Source: Taxillus chinensis
Lineage: Eukaryota > Streptophyta > Magnoliopsida > Santalales > Loranthaceae
Assembly: GCA_023512835.1 (NCBI GenBank)
Contig: CM042091.1
Coordinates: 42,050,107-42,114,106, forward strand
Direction of reading: 5' to 3'
DNA: 64,000 nucleotides
The notes beneath the pieces were generated by a model. That model was not told the DNA's origin. It saw nothing but the letters and a program-made list of their open reading frames with translations, and did no database searches. The position numbers and the translations under genes are program-made. This document shows, piece by piece, positions 23,040 through 34,710 of the stretch (position 1 is its first letter; each line of letters opens with the position of its first letter).

Positions 23040-24012
23040 TGTTGGACCCCATTTTGTCCGGGTTGGACGCATTTTATCAAATTCATTTTTCCTCCATACC
23101 GCTTCGATTTGTTGAAATTCTAGGAGACGATGAAGTCATGACTGCTGAGCCGTAAGTGCTATTTATTCAAGAAAGGCCTCCAAGTACTGAAGAGTCCTGG
23201 ACGATAGAAAATCCAATTCGAGGATCAACGCCATCGACCGCGCTTAATTTCGAGGTCAAACGAAGAAGATATGGTCAAAATGGCGTTCGGGCCGCCAGTG
23301 GGGGTCAAAACGGTAATTAAATTTCCAAGCGACACTCCGGATCAGGTCACAAATATCGTATTCGCATCTTACTCGTCGTTCTGAGAATTTTGACATATAT
23401 ATTGTATATATTCGCTCCCGGGGCCTTTTTCGCATAAAAATTTAAAATAATACGTTTTTCAGTAAATAATCGCAGTGCAGGCTTGACGTAAAAATAAGAT
23501 CGTTTTTAAATAAAATTGATGCGGGGTCACTCGTCACAACGCCCTGAGTCTAAAAATAATTTTTTTTCGAGATGTTTTGAAGTCCGGGTCACCCTGCCGA
23601 TCCCAAAAACCGAAAGACATCAGTTAAAAACCCAAAAACAATAAGTTTATGCTTTTCTTTTTCTTTTCCCGCCCACTTTAGGCCAGGTGTCGACTTTCCA
23701 TTGGCTGGGAGTTAAAAAAACAAAAACAAAACCCAAGTACCTCATTCAACTCCCTCGTCTCGTCCTTTTCACGCGGCTTCCTCTTCCCCAGGCGCAGCGA
23801 CGCAGTGCCTCTTTGAGCATCGCTGCCTCCTCCTTTCTCCTTCCCTTCTTCCTCTGCCGTTCCCAAATCGGCTTTCACTCCCTACCATAGCGCCAGAAGA
23901 CCACCACCCCATCCAGACCTCCATGCCATGCCTCGCCCGTGCTTCTCCGAGCCGAACAGCCCCACCTGAGCCGACTCCTCACCTCCCTTGATTCGAACCG
24001 ATCCCTCCTCCA

Positions 24013-24018
24013 TATAAA
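24013..24018 (+). promoter_or_regulatory. TATA box of the Ogre-type solo LTR
   Basis: TATAAA within CCTCCATATAAACCCCC, followed by a CT-rich leader-like region. Confidence 0.45.
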
Positions 24019-25945
24019 CCCCCATGGATCCATCGATTAGCACGGGCTCTCTCCCTTTGAAATTTCAAAAGAAAACCACCCAGTCTTCATCCTTCGTCTT
24101 CTTCCGTTAAACCCATAGAGAGTCCCAACTCCTTAAGGCCGGAAATCAGTCTGACGGCCGTGGTGGAGCATAGCCTCTATCCGTCACTGCCACGAGCTTT
24201 TCTCGCTTTCACCTTCTCCCCAAAGTAATCCACATCCTCACCCATTTGAATTTAGCAAAGGCCCTTCTCATGACTGGAGGTTATGTCACGAGGCACTCTG
24301 GGTTGCGACCCAACGAGTAGACTCCCACCTTCATCACCCCCTGTCCGTCATCATCCTTTCTCCATCCTGAAACAAAATGCGCCTCAATGACCCACCGCAA
24401 TCCCTATTTGGTTCTTAGCAGGTGAAGAAGGAGAGCAGCTAAGGACAAAGAGATTTCACGTACGTCGCGCCGGCCAATCAGCGTTCAAGAGAGACCTGAG
24501 GGGGCAATTTTTGGTTCGCGAGTTTGAATAAAGAAGTTACCTTGAAGGAAGTCCCTTGGTCGTGGTTGGTCTCCTTTTGTTCTGTTTAAATGAATTCCTT
24601 TGAGCATGATTTCCTTTCTATGTGATCTTGTTATGTTATATTCTGTGGTGGCTCGTTGGTGTGTTCGATTGCTGCCTGTTGTATGAAGAATGCTTGGTCG
24701 TATGGGAGGTTGCATTTAGATAATTGATGATTTAAATTATCTTTTGGATTATGGGTATGTCGGCCTGATTGTGTGGGTTTGTTTTGCCTAATTGCGCGTG
24801 AGGTAGGTTTTGCGTAAGTCCCTTTGATTCATATCCGTTTCATCTTTACATCACAGCTTCTTTAAACACTGGTTTTTAAACTCATCAACTGCAAGTCTCT
24901 TTGGTTCTTTTCGTGTTTATATATGCCTGATCCGTCTTAAATCTTCCCACTTAGCGTCCTCTTGCATCTGTCCTTATGTTTTGATTGTGGTTGCTGTCGC
25001 ATCTCCTGTAGTTTGTTTGGGTTGTTCAGTCACCAAATATCTAGTCCCAGTCTGCTTAAAAAAACAGAGACACAAAAAGGAGGCGACAGAGAATAAGAAA
25101 GAAAGCAAAAACACAAAAAAAAAAAACAAAAAAGAGAGGAAAAAAATAAGCAAATTGTATCTGTTTCGTTATGTTTGGTGTGTTTTAATCCTCTGTCTGG
25201 TTTGCTTGGTTGTTTCCTTCATCATTGTCTGTGTTTAGTTTCTGGCATTTTATTTATTTATTTATTTCTTTTTGCTCTGTGCGTCTGTTTTGTTTATGGC
25301 AGTATCTGTTAGCTGGGGGTGCTAGGCGTGTTTTGTTTTGTTTTGGTATCTACTCTATTCATTTTTTTATCTGTTAGTCTGGTCTTTTTTTTTCCTGTGT
25401 GTCTGGCTCCTTTCTGCGTTCGGGTTTCCCCTTTTACTGGATCATTACAGGTTGTATCTCTCATGCGTATGTACTCTTATTGCCTTTTCACCATCTATGT
25501 AGTTTGGTATGAAAGGAGTCATTGTATTGCTGCTTAGTTTGTATCCATATGTGTTGTATCTTTATTTATTTATTTATTTCAGTGGTTGTAGGTTTATGTT
25601 AGCAGGCCATTAGAGATCGCCATTGTAATTTGTAAATCAGGTGAAGAAAAAGAGAAAAAAAACGAGAGAAAAAAAAAGAGAAAACAAAAGGAAAAAAAAA
25701 GAGTGAATTTATTTTTGTGGATGTCACTATCTCACAACACAATTGTATTTATTTGTTTTTTATTCTTATTTTCTTAAATTAAAAAAATTTATTTCTTAAA
25801 TAAAAAAAGAGCAAAAATTGTTTTCTAAAAAACAAAAAAACAAAAACAAAACAAAACAAAACTAAAACTAAAACAAAAAAACAAAACTAAAAAAAAAACT
25901 AAAAACAAAAAAATCTTTTCTCCAATAAAAAAATCGTACAATTTT

Positions 25946-25950
25946 TTTTT

Positions 25951-25988
<38 letters not shown>
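25946..25988. repeat. (AG)n microsatellite with flanking A-rich tracts
   Basis: Roughly 19 AG repeats within the A-rich 3' half (about 25630-26060) of the solo LTR. Confidence 0.85.
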
Positions 25989-25992
<4 letters not shown>

Positions 25993-26694
25993 CCAAATAA
26001 AAAAGGAGTTTTTTAAACAAAAACAAAAAATTGATTTCCAAACAAATAAAAAAACAAACAAACAAACACAATCTTTTCACCACCTATGCCTTTTTTAATA
26101 CTGGTTTTTTTTTCACTATTATTTTTACCTTAAGATCATTGAAATTAAAACATCAATATAGAACTTAAAATAAATTTGACTTTAGGTTTTCTTTGGACTT
26201 TAGGATAACTTAGAAGTAATTTTAAACTTTAATAATCATAGGATTTTCTTTAATGGCTTAGGATAAATTGTGTTTAATCTCCAACTTCAACAAATAATTC
26301 AAAAACAAAAAAAATCAAATTGCTAGGATTTCTTTTAGCTGCATAGGATCAATTAGACTTAATTTCAACTTTAATAAAAGTAAACCTCTGGGTTCGTGTG
26401 AAATTAAATATCGCTTTTAGACTAGTTAAACTTAGGCAACAGTTAAAACAAGTTAGAAACCTTCAATTCTTAAGATAGGTATCGAAAGGGCGTTGTGAGG
26501 GTGTTAGTCCTTCCTCACGCGTAACAAACTCCCGAGCCCATCCCCAGCGGTATAAATAATTTCCTTTTAGGTGACCAACCGCACCCCAAAAATGGTTGGT
26601 GGCGACTCCGTATTTTCATTACCATTCGGATGAAGGTTAGGGGGAATCGCACCCCAAAAGCGGTTTCCCTCTCGGACGAAATTCGGTGATGACA

Positions 26695-27800
26695 GTCTGA
26701 ATTCAGAATATACAGATTATGATCCACTGTACCTATGCTAAAATTCATTCTCTTTAAATATCTATCTAGTTGGTTGTACCATGCTCTAGGAGCTTGCTTT
26801 AGGTCATACAAGGCTTTTTTCAATCTGTATACATGTGTCTCATTATTAGCAATCTGTACTCCATTTGGTTGCTCAATATATACTTCTTCTTTTAGCATAC
26901 CATTCAAAAATGCAGACTTCACATCCATTTGATAGACTTTGAATCTCTTATGTGCTGCTAATGCAAAAAACATCCTGATTGTTTCTAGTCTTGCCACTGG
27001 TGCAAACGTTTCATCCACATTAATACCCTCAATATGAGAGTATCATTTGCATACCAGTTGTGCCTTATTCCTTACCACTTTGCCATCCTCATTCAGTTTA
27101 TTTCTGAACGCCCACTTTGTACCGATGACATTCTTGTTCTTGGGTCTATGAACCAACTCCCATGTCTTGTTCTTTTTAATCTGATCTAGCTCCTCGTTCA
27201 TTGTTGTGATCCAGGCTTTATTCTCTACTGCCTCTCCAATGGACTTTGGTTCTATTTGAGAGAGAAGCGCAGTAGCTCTTGTAAACTTTCTCCTCGTAGT
27301 TACACCTGCCTTAGGATCACCAAGGATCTGATCTTTGTCATGTACACTGGACCATGTCCTCCTGATTTTCTTACTTAATTCTCCTCCAGAACTGGACTTT
27401 TCTTTCTTGTCTTCATCAGACGTCTCTGTGTCTGTGTCCTTATCTTTCTTATTTGCTTCATGGTCAGACTTATTTTTCTTAGGTTTCTCTTCTTCAAATT
27501 GGGTCTTCATCCTCAGTCATATCCTTCTTCCAGTTCTTATCAATTTTAACTTCACTTGAAGTTATTACTTTTCCAAATCTTAAAAGAAATACTTTATAGC
27601 CCTTTGTCTGAAATGAGTACCCGACAAATTTTCCTTCCTCAGATTTGGCATGAAACTTTCCTTTTCATTGCACCTTTATCTTTACAAAGCAAGGACTCCC
27701 AAATATTCTAAAGTACTTGGCTGTTGACTTCTTCCCACACCATAGTTCATAAGGTGTGCAGTCTGTCCTTGGTCTTAGTGTGACTCTGTTCAGGAGGTGT
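26695..27800 (-). pseudogene. Copia-2 RT, 5' half, and linker
   Basis: From 27510 leftwards: an acidic/basic linker, DKDQILGDPKAGVTTRR, ALLSQIEPKSI, NEELDQIKKNKTWELV and VIGTKWAFRNK. After a frameshift near 27043 come [26 protein letters not shown] and [13 protein letters not shown], up to the break at 26699. Further right, 27560-27800 encodes the integrase C-terminal tail in decayed frames. With 22054-23039 this makes one RT domain. Confidence 0.88.
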
Positions 27801-28374
27801 ACTACTGTTTTTGTCGCCTCTGTCCAAAATCTTGCATGAAGATTAGCAGTAGGGTTCTGCCCATTTCAATAACAACCCTATTCTTTCTTTCAACAACTCC
27901 ATTTTGTTGTGGAGTTCTTGCTGCTAATAGTTGATGTTGAATCTCATGTTTATTCAAATACCTTTTAAAGGCATCATTAGTAAACTCAGTATCCTGATCA
28001 GATCTCAAGATCTTAATCCTTTGACCACATTCATTCTCAGCCATTCTTCTATACTTCTTGAAGCATTCCAGAGCTTCTGTCTTGTGCTTTAGATACATAA
28101 TGTAGGTTCTCCTGATGAAGTCATCCACAAATAGGATGAAGTATCTCTCACCGTTGAGTCCCTTATTTCTCATTGGTCCACACAAATCAGTATGCACAAT
28201 ATCCAAAGCTGCTTTTGAACTATATTCTTTTATCTTGTGATGAAATCTGGTCTGCTTGCCATGTAAGCATGCTGAGTAGACATGCTCTCTTTCTCTTTTG
28301 ATGTCTAGGATGTCTCTAATGGCCTTACAATTAACAAGCCTCCTCATGTTCTTCTGATTGAGATGTCCAGTCAT
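27801..28374 (-). pseudogene. Copia-2 integrase
   Basis: The minus-strand frame begins MTGHLNQKNMRRLVNC (end of the pre-integrase zinc region; CLHGKQTR follows). Core residues: LFVDDFIRRT (Asp), RSDQDTEFTN (Asp; usual RSDxGGEF altered) and NGVVERKNR (Glu). It reaches a frame end near 27802 inside the core's C-terminal part. Confidence 0.9.
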
Positions 28375-28560
28375 CCATGCCAGAGTTCATTCTCTTCTAC
28401 CTTCATTATAAGATAGCTATGGGTCTTATTTTCATCAATCATATACAAGTCCCTATCTATCCTTCTTCCAGCTGTTATTGTGTTGCCACTTTCTCTCTCT
28501 ACATGACAACCAATTTTTGTAAAAGTCACTTTATGACTTGTATCACACAGCTGACTAACA
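28375..28560 (-). pseudogene. Copia-2 protease C-terminus / pre-integrase remnant
   Basis: Decayed minus-strand coding with a VSQLCDTSHKVTFTKIGC block, typical after the Copia protease. It is cut at 28560 by the Tekay-type element; the rest of protease, gag and the 5' LTR lie outside the window. Confidence 0.65.
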
Positions 28561-29046
28561 TGTCACACCTCAGATTTCCCAACACTGAGGAACCGATTAG
28601 TGATGCCCCATGTCTCACACCTAGGAGGATAAGGGGTTGGTGAATGGTCATCTAATAAGGCTCCTTCAAGGGTGCTGCCCCAAAACCTGCTACAACCTCA
28701 TACATGACATGCCCAACCATATAATAACCACTTCATGTAATAAAATTGTGTCTCGTAATAAATAGGATCACCATCCCCAAAACACGGTGTCTCAAATAAA
28801 TACACTAATCTCGAGTAATTACATGAGTCTCAGTCTCATTAATTACAATGTATCAAATAAAATGACAATCAAATACACATGCTAGGTCCTGCAGGAAAGA
28901 CATTAAAGGTGAGTGAGCAAATCATAGCTCAGTAGGGGTTATGCCTCCCTGGACTAACCCAACATCTCTTCCACAATATACTTAGTGCAAATATGTGCAG
29001 TGTAGTGTAGTTAAAATAATAGTAAACCACACTAAAAGGAATCAAA

Positions 29047-29262
29047 GGTGGTTCCCTCAATGGAACCTAAATACTCATGTCCACTCTTGGACCGTCCTCT
29101 CAATGGGACCTTAATAACTCATGTCCGTCCCATGCATGGACTGTTCCCTCAATGGAACCTCAATATCTCATGTCCAATCCAGGACTGTTCCCTTAATGGA
29201 ACCTCAACATCTCATGTCCAACCCAGGACTGTCCCCTCAATAGGACCTCAATATCGCATACC
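29047..29262. repeat. Tandem repeat, about 45-50 bp period, five units
   Basis: Units centre on TTCCCTCAATGGAACCTCAA followed by CATGTCC and AGGACTG. They lie in the Tekay-type 3' LTR. The Tekay-like solo LTR has a comparable, different repeat (TATGTGGGACCTG) at about 37980-38100, in the same part of the LTR. Confidence 0.8.
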
Positions 29263-29351
29263 CAAATAAAATAGTATGCACACAAGTATCTCATCACACA
29301 TCAAAATTTCAGAATAATAATTATCACACATATATCCAATACTTAATGCAC

Positions 29352-29355
<4 letters not shown>

Positions 29356-29388
<33 letters not shown>
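29356..29388. repeat. (TA)n microsatellite at a solo LTR insertion point
   Basis: About 16 TA repeats immediately left of the SIRE-type solo LTR. Other (TA)n tracts are at 31079-31104, 38227-38252, 38630-38655, 38880-38910 and 63416-63434. Confidence 0.85.
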
Positions 29389-29393
<5 letters not shown>

Positions 29394-30722
29394 GATCGAA
29401 CCCATAATTTGGATGATGCAGATAAAACCCTATGTAATTTGGTTTGAGATTTTTCAATGTCTATTCTAACTTGTTGCAAAAGATAAGTTAAATTGAATCT
29501 ACACTCGTGAGTGCAAAGCTAAGGACAGGATACATAATCCTGATCCGGACCAATGTGAGTGTCGTCAATCGACTTGGTAAATAACCAAGTTATCATAAGA
29601 TACAGAGTAAGGATTATTAGCGCGGACTAAGTACTAGAAGATATGGACTAAGGGATCCGAGTCTTTACTCGAATGGACGAAGTCACAAAGACACGGAATA
29701 AAAATCCTAGTCTACAACTTGCACGGAGTAGAGAGCACTATTGCGGAATAAGGAACTAAGTCTTCCACTCACGCGGACTAAGGACAAGAAGACACGAATA
29801 AGGAATTCGAGTCTTATACTCACGTGGAGTAAGGAAGGACTTGTGTGGAATAAGGACCTGAGTCTTTGTTCGCATGGAGTAAAGAAAAGAGATGTGGAGT
29901 AAGCTATCCAAGTGTTTGCTCTCGAACGGAATAAGGAAGTGCTGACACGGAGTAAGGAATCCGAGTACTTCACTAATGCGGAGTAAGAAACCTTGCGACA
30001 GAGTAAGGATCTGAGTAACTAGTTTACACGGAGTAAGCAATTACTGACGTGGAGTAAGGATTCGAGCACTCCTTTGAGACGGAATAAGGTACCTTTCAAC
30101 GGAGTAAGTCGATATTGCTCCAACTACTATCCTTATCATCTCAGCGCATTCCAACTCATTAGCTCGCTGTGTCCCGATGTAAGAAGAAATCCGTTGAAGA
30201 CATTTATTGCATCTTACACGTGGATCACACGGATACATGGAGCGAACCTTAATGCACTTAAAACTATACGAAACGAAGTTAATTTATTTATACTTCCAAT
30301 ACCTTGGGCTCCACATTCGCGGCATTAATATTAAGGATCTTTCTGAGAAGATCATTGATGAAGCTCAGCAGCCAAGATGTCCTATTCCAAGAATGTCGTC
30401 TTAAGATGTCTATAAATATACTTGTAATATTTACTTGTACGAGTACGTGAAATATATTTTGGTCGGTGTGTGGTAATTGTAAAAGAGTGCAACTGTAAAA
30501 GAGAGACATTCTTCCAGTAGATTCAAGCTAGTCCAAACAGCTTTATTTGCTATACAATTTGTTGTAATTATCTTTTTGATAATAATACAAATTACTTTCA
30601 CTATCAGACTGTCTTCCGCATTGTTTTAACCTTTCAGTCTGAATTAGTGCTATGCCAAAAGAGTGAGAAAAGAGTTTTAAAATAGCCTATTCACCCCCCC
30701 TCTAGGCTTCCCGGGACCAACA
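29389..30722 (+). mobile_element. SIRE-type solo LTR
   Basis: TGTTGGATCGAACCC to TTCCCGGGACCAACA, 1334 bp. It has the CGGAGTAAGGA motif array (about 29605-30110), TATAAATA at 30411-30418 and a C-run before the end. Flanks ATATT and ATATC match at 4 of 5 positions. It is inserted in the Tekay-type LTR. There is no internal sequence. Confidence 0.88.
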
Positions 30723-31251
30723 ATATCCACAACACCTCTATTCAAACATCACAACACAACATGCTCATATACACATATAAATCAACAAATCTCAATACTT
30801 ATTGATATCAAAGTCACTCATCACAATGCGTTAGTTTCCCGAACCGTTTTACCAAAATAGAGTTCGAAATCTCAACATTTAGAATTTCCAAAACCTCTGA
30901 AATAGATTCAACAGGACAGAACCACCTACCTCTGCTGAAAAAAAGAATTTGAAGCTTGTACCTCGCGTTCATGGCCCAAGGATTCGATTTCCACCATCCA
31001 CACCACATTCTCTCTCTCTCTCACTCTCCTCCAAATGTGTGATGGCGACTAGGGTTTTTCTCCCTCCTAAAAATACAGAATATATATATATATATATATA
31101 TATAACAAAGAAGACACGCTACACCAGGTTGACGTGGCCCAGAACACGCGTCTACCTCGTGTCGACCTCCGCTACTCCGAATCACTGATGCTACGAATCA
31201 ATCTGAGCTAGCAACGCTACGGATTACTCCAGACTACCGAGGGTTGCTCCG

Positions 31252-31401
31252 TGCTAAGGGAGCGCTCGGATCCTTACTCTGTGCTAAGGGATCGCTCAAA
31301 TCCTTACTCTGTGCCAAGGGATCGCTCGGATCCTTACTCCGTGCCAAGGGATCGCTCGGATCCTTACTCCATGCTAAGGGATCACTCGGATCCTTACTCA
31401 T
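31252..31401. repeat. 30-bp tandem repeat, five units
   Basis: Five units of about 30 bp, each with CGGATCCTTACTC and GCTAAGGGATCGCT. In reverse complement the core is CACGGAGTAAGGATCCGAGC, which is also found in the SIRE-type LTR arm at about 18683. It lies within the Tekay-type 3' LTR. Confidence 0.85.
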
Positions 31402-31549
31402 GCTCTAGATTTGATCATGATGATCCAGATTTGACCATGATCCTTCTTTCCTCACTCCAAAATACTAGAAAACACATAAAAGCCAGATTTTAGCACCATA
31501 AGGCACCTCTCAACCTCTAACTATTTGAACTAGGACACAGGTCCTCACA

Positions 31550-31946
31550 TCCTTCTGCCCTTAAAAACTTTTTTCCCTAAAAAAGGCTACCTCGTGTCTC
31601 CCACGATTCAACCACTAGGACTAACACAGAGGCACAGAATATTTCCCTTTACATGGATACCACATAGCAACTCATGAAATAACACAAGTATGCACAACAC
31701 ATCACACCTTATACTCCTCTACACCAACATGCCACAATGCCAATGCATGAGAAGTCCTCCACACACATTTACCACAACACAAGACACCATTTCAAACACA
31801 CATTCCAACCACACTTGCATAAAATACACAGTTAGAAGACATTATTTATTTCACATACTTAGCACAATTATGCAAAATAAAACAAACATGAATTCATAAG
31901 GCTATGCAAAATAAACAATAGTTATAACACACCAGCCTCTCCCCCT
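31550..31946 (-). other. Tekay-type 3' untranslated region
   Basis: About 400 bp between the chromodomain ORF stop and the LTR start. GT-rich on the minus strand. Two purine runs (31934-31946 and 31550-31562) are candidate polypurine tracts. No genes. Confidence 0.55.
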
Positions 31947-32423
31947 TTAAGACTGTTCGCCCTCGCACAACTCAGCAAACTGATCGCGCATCATGGACTC
32001 TCGTTCCCAAGTCTCCTCCTCAATGCCCTGATTTGTCCACAAGATAAAAACTAAAGGAACGGTTTTCCCACGCAAAATCTTGTCCCACCGATCCAGGACC
32101 CGAAAAGGAGTCTCCACAATAGTAATATCATTTGCAATATCTAAATCTCCCCAATCTATCACATGTGCTAGATCAGGATGATATTTCCTCATCTGGAACA
32201 CATGAAAAAAACTATGCACTCGACTCAAACGCGAAGGAGCGCTAAATGATATACCACAAGACCAACTAGCTCTAGGATCTTAAAAGGTCCAATGTACCGT
32301 GAAGATAGCTTGGAACCTTTTTTAAATCAGTGATGCCCTCTACTTGGAGAGACTCGAAGAAACACATGATCCCCCACAGCAAACTCTAATGATCTATTCC
32401 TCCTATCCGCATAAGACTTCCGT
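31947..32423 (-). pseudogene. Tekay-type integrase C-terminus and chromodomain
   Basis: The open frame 32228-31947 carries FRVLDRWDKILRGKTVPLV and a W-x-N/ETWE block (WTNQGIEEETWERES), the hallmarks of a chromodomain at the integrase end, which directs insertion to heterochromatin in chromoviruses. An upstream frame change (32230-32420) holds the decayed integrase C-terminal domain. The stop is at 31947. Confidence 0.85.
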
Positions 32424-33317
32424 CTACTCTAAGCTGTAAGCAACCGCTGCCGAATCACTTGGACTTTCTCGGTGGCATCCTGCACCAACCGTGGTCCCAA
32501 CAAAGCTCCTCACCGGCCTTAGCCCAACACAGGGGTGACCTGCAGGGTCTACCATACGATACCTCGTATGGAGCCATCCCAATGGAGGCTTCATAACTGT
32601 TGTTACAGATAAACTCCACCAATGGGGGTGGGTGGCCCACGAACCCCCAAAATCCATCACATAAGCTCTAAGCATGTCCTCCAAGGACTGGATGGTCCTT
32701 TCTGATTGCTCATTCGTCTTAGGATGAAAGGTTGTACTTAAGATCAACTAAGTGCCCAAGGCCTCTTGCAAACCCTTCCAAAATTGGGAAGTAAAACGAG
32801 CATCTCGATCTGATACAATAGACACAGGCACACCATGCAATCTCACAACCTCATCAATATAAAGCTGGCTAAGGTTACTCATGCTCCATTTCTCCTTGAT
32901 TGCCAAGAAATGTGCCGACTTAGTCAAACGGTCCACAATGACCCATATTATATTCTTCCCTCCCGAAGTAGGTGGAAGTCTAGTCACAAAATCCATCGTG
33001 ATATGGTCCCACTTCCACTGCGCCACAGGCAATGGGTGCTACATCCCTGTTGGTCACTGGTGCTCAGCCTTCACTTGTTGACAAGTAAGGCAATGTGAGA
33101 CAAACTCCGCCATACTCCTCTTCATCCCTCGCCACCAAAAATGTTGTCGAAGGGAATGGTACATCTTAGTGCCACCCGAATGCACCGCTAATCTCGAAGC
33201 ATGAAATGCCCTCATTACTTCCTCCCGAATGGAAGATATCACAAACAACCTCCCTCGAAACCTCAACTCACGCTTCTCTCCCAATGTCCACTCCTTCGCG
33301 AGCTCTTTGGCCTCCAC
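32424..33317 (-). pseudogene. Tekay-type integrase
   Basis: 33317-33054 has the HHCC zinc region (HASRLAVHSGG and CLTCQQVKAEHQ). 33032-32748 has the core with MDFVTRLP and [12 protein letters not shown] (first Asp), and [11 protein letters not shown] (second Asp). 32747-32424 holds [16 protein letters not shown] (Glu). Stops or frameshifts separate the three pieces. Confidence 0.9.
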
Positions 33318-33880
33318 CTTAGCACAAAGCTTACCACACTCCTCATCACCCTGTTATCCCTCTTGGACACGAGTATACATCTCGGGCACAACGACAATAG
33401 GACTCAAAATAGCCCTATCATAACAAATGGATAACTACAATGAAGCCACCTGCTCATTATCCTCCACTCTCTCAAGGCAACCTCAGCCTGACCTTTCCTA
33501 CTCAAGGTATCAGCCACTAGATTCTCTTTTCCAGGAATATAAGTCAAGGTGAAATCAAATTGCTAAAGGTATTTCATCCATTTCCTTTGCTGCAGATTCA
33601 GATCCCTCTGAGTAAATACATACTGAAGACTCTTATGATTTGAATACACCACAAACCTCTCTCCCAATAGGTAGTGCTACCAACTCTTCAATTCAAAGAT
33701 AATAGTTGCCAACTCTAAGTCATGTGTCGGGTAGTTCTGCTCATGAGGCTTTAACAGCCTCGAATCATAGGCTATAACCTGCCTCTCCTGCATCAAGACC
33801 TAGCCCAAACCCACTCCAGAGGCATCACAATACACCTCATATGGAACTCCCTCCTGCAGCAAACTCAGAACTGGTGTTGT
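33318..33880 (-). pseudogene. Tekay-type RNase H
   Basis: Decayed minus-strand frames with [32 protein letters not shown], and LNLQQRKWMKYL followed by GKENLVADTLSRK. This is the usual Ty3 RNase H between RT and integrase. Several in-frame stops. Confidence 0.8.
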
Positions 33881-34705
33881 GGTCAAACAAGTCTTAAATT
33901 TGTCGAAGGCCTACTAACACGCCTCAGTCCACTCAAACTTTACTCCCTTTCTCATCAAAGCTGTCATAGGGGCTCCTAGACAAGAAAATCCCTCCACAAA
34001 ACGCCGATAATAGCCCACTAACCCCAAAAAGCTCCGGATCTCAAAAACATTGGTTGGCCTCCAGGTTGATATTGCCTCCACCTTTCCTGGATCCACTCTA
34101 ATCCCCTCAGCAGACACCACATGGCCAAGAAAGTGAACTTCCTATATCCAGAAGCTACACTTTGAGAACTTGGCAAACAAATGATGCTCCCTCAAAACCT
34201 GTAATACCATAGCCAAGTGCCCCTCATGCTCCTCCCGGGAACATGAATAAACAAGAATGTCATCCACGAACACCACCACAAACGAATCAAGGTAAGGGGC
34301 AAATACCCGATTCATCAAATACATAAACACTGCTTGTGCATTAGTGAGCCCAAATGGCATCACCAACCACTCATAATGCACATACCTACACCTGAAGGCT
34401 GTCTTTGGCACATCCTCTTTTCTCACTCTCAACTGATGATAGCCAGACCTCAAATCTACTTTGGAGAACCACCGTGCTCCACTCAACTGATCAAACAAGT
34501 CATCTATATGGGATAAAGGATACTTGTTCTTCACAGTAACCTGATTCAACTTCCTATAATTGATGCATAACCGCAAGGAACCATATGCCTTCTTGGCAAA
34601 CAACACCGGAGCACCCCACAACGAGGTACTCAGCCTGATGAAAACCCTCTCTCCAAGCTCAGCTAACTACTTCTAAAGCTCCCTCAACTCCGGAGGTCCC
34701 ATACG
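33881..34705 (-). pseudogene. Tekay-type reverse transcriptase (main part)
   Basis: 34621-34142 encodes [51 protein letters not shown] and the catalytic [11 protein letters not shown]. 34120-33914 continues with [16 protein letters not shown] and [19 protein letters not shown] stop separates them. The RT N-terminal part (YRMGPPELREL) is cut at 34705-34710 by a plus-strand Ty3 insertion and resumes at 42641. Confidence 0.9.
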
Positions 34706-34710
34706 ATAAG
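34706..34710. repeat. Target-site duplication ATAAG, left copy
   Basis: Identical to 42636-42640, flanking the plus-strand Ty3 element. Confidence 0.92.

Larger units (their letters stand above)
23040..26694 (+). mobile_element. Ogre/Tat-type solo LTR, 3.66 kb
   Basis: Starts TGTTGGACCCCATTTTGTCC and ends TTCGGTGATGACA, with an exact GTCTG duplication on both sides, inside Copia-2 RT codons. The end region (about 26490-26694) has the GGGCGTTGTGAGGG, GGTGGCGACTCC and GGTGATGACA blocks seen at the Ogre LTR end near 3891. TATAAA is at 24013-24018. There is no primer site, polypurine tract or coding region, so it is a solo LTR. The 5' half is GC-richer with CT-rich leader-like sequence (23740-24420). 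The 3' half is dominated by A- and T-runs and a (GA) microsatellite. ORFs in this interval are chance. Confidence 0.9.
28561..31549 (-). repeat. Tekay-type 3' LTR (interrupted by a SIRE-type solo LTR)
   Basis: On the minus strand it starts TGTGAGGACCTGTGTCC at 31549, preceded by purine-rich AAGGGCAGAAGGA, and ends CTGAGGTGTGACA at 28561. The same TGTRAGGAYC start and GTGACA end occur in the TSD-bounded solo LTR at 37342-39449. Net length without the nested solo LTR is about 1.65 kb. An alternative start near 31933, after another purine run (AAAGGGGGAGAGG), would give about 2.0 kb and cannot be excluded. It contains two tandem-repeat blocks. Confidence 0.7.

Noticed and set aside
23678..24715. 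Host gene promoter or exon in the GC-richer stretch
   Set aside because: It lies entirely inside a solo LTR bounded by GTCTG duplications; frames are short and without domains.
25825..26083. Hydrophobic ORFs resembling membrane proteins
   Set aside because: Phe/Leu/Ser-rich translation of an A-rich tract and an (AG)n microsatellite.
31934..31946. Polypurine tract AAAGGGGGAGAGG as the Tekay 3' LTR border
   Set aside because: Plausible, but the TGTGAGGACC start at 31549 agrees better with the TSD-defined solo LTR of a related family; kept only as an alternative.
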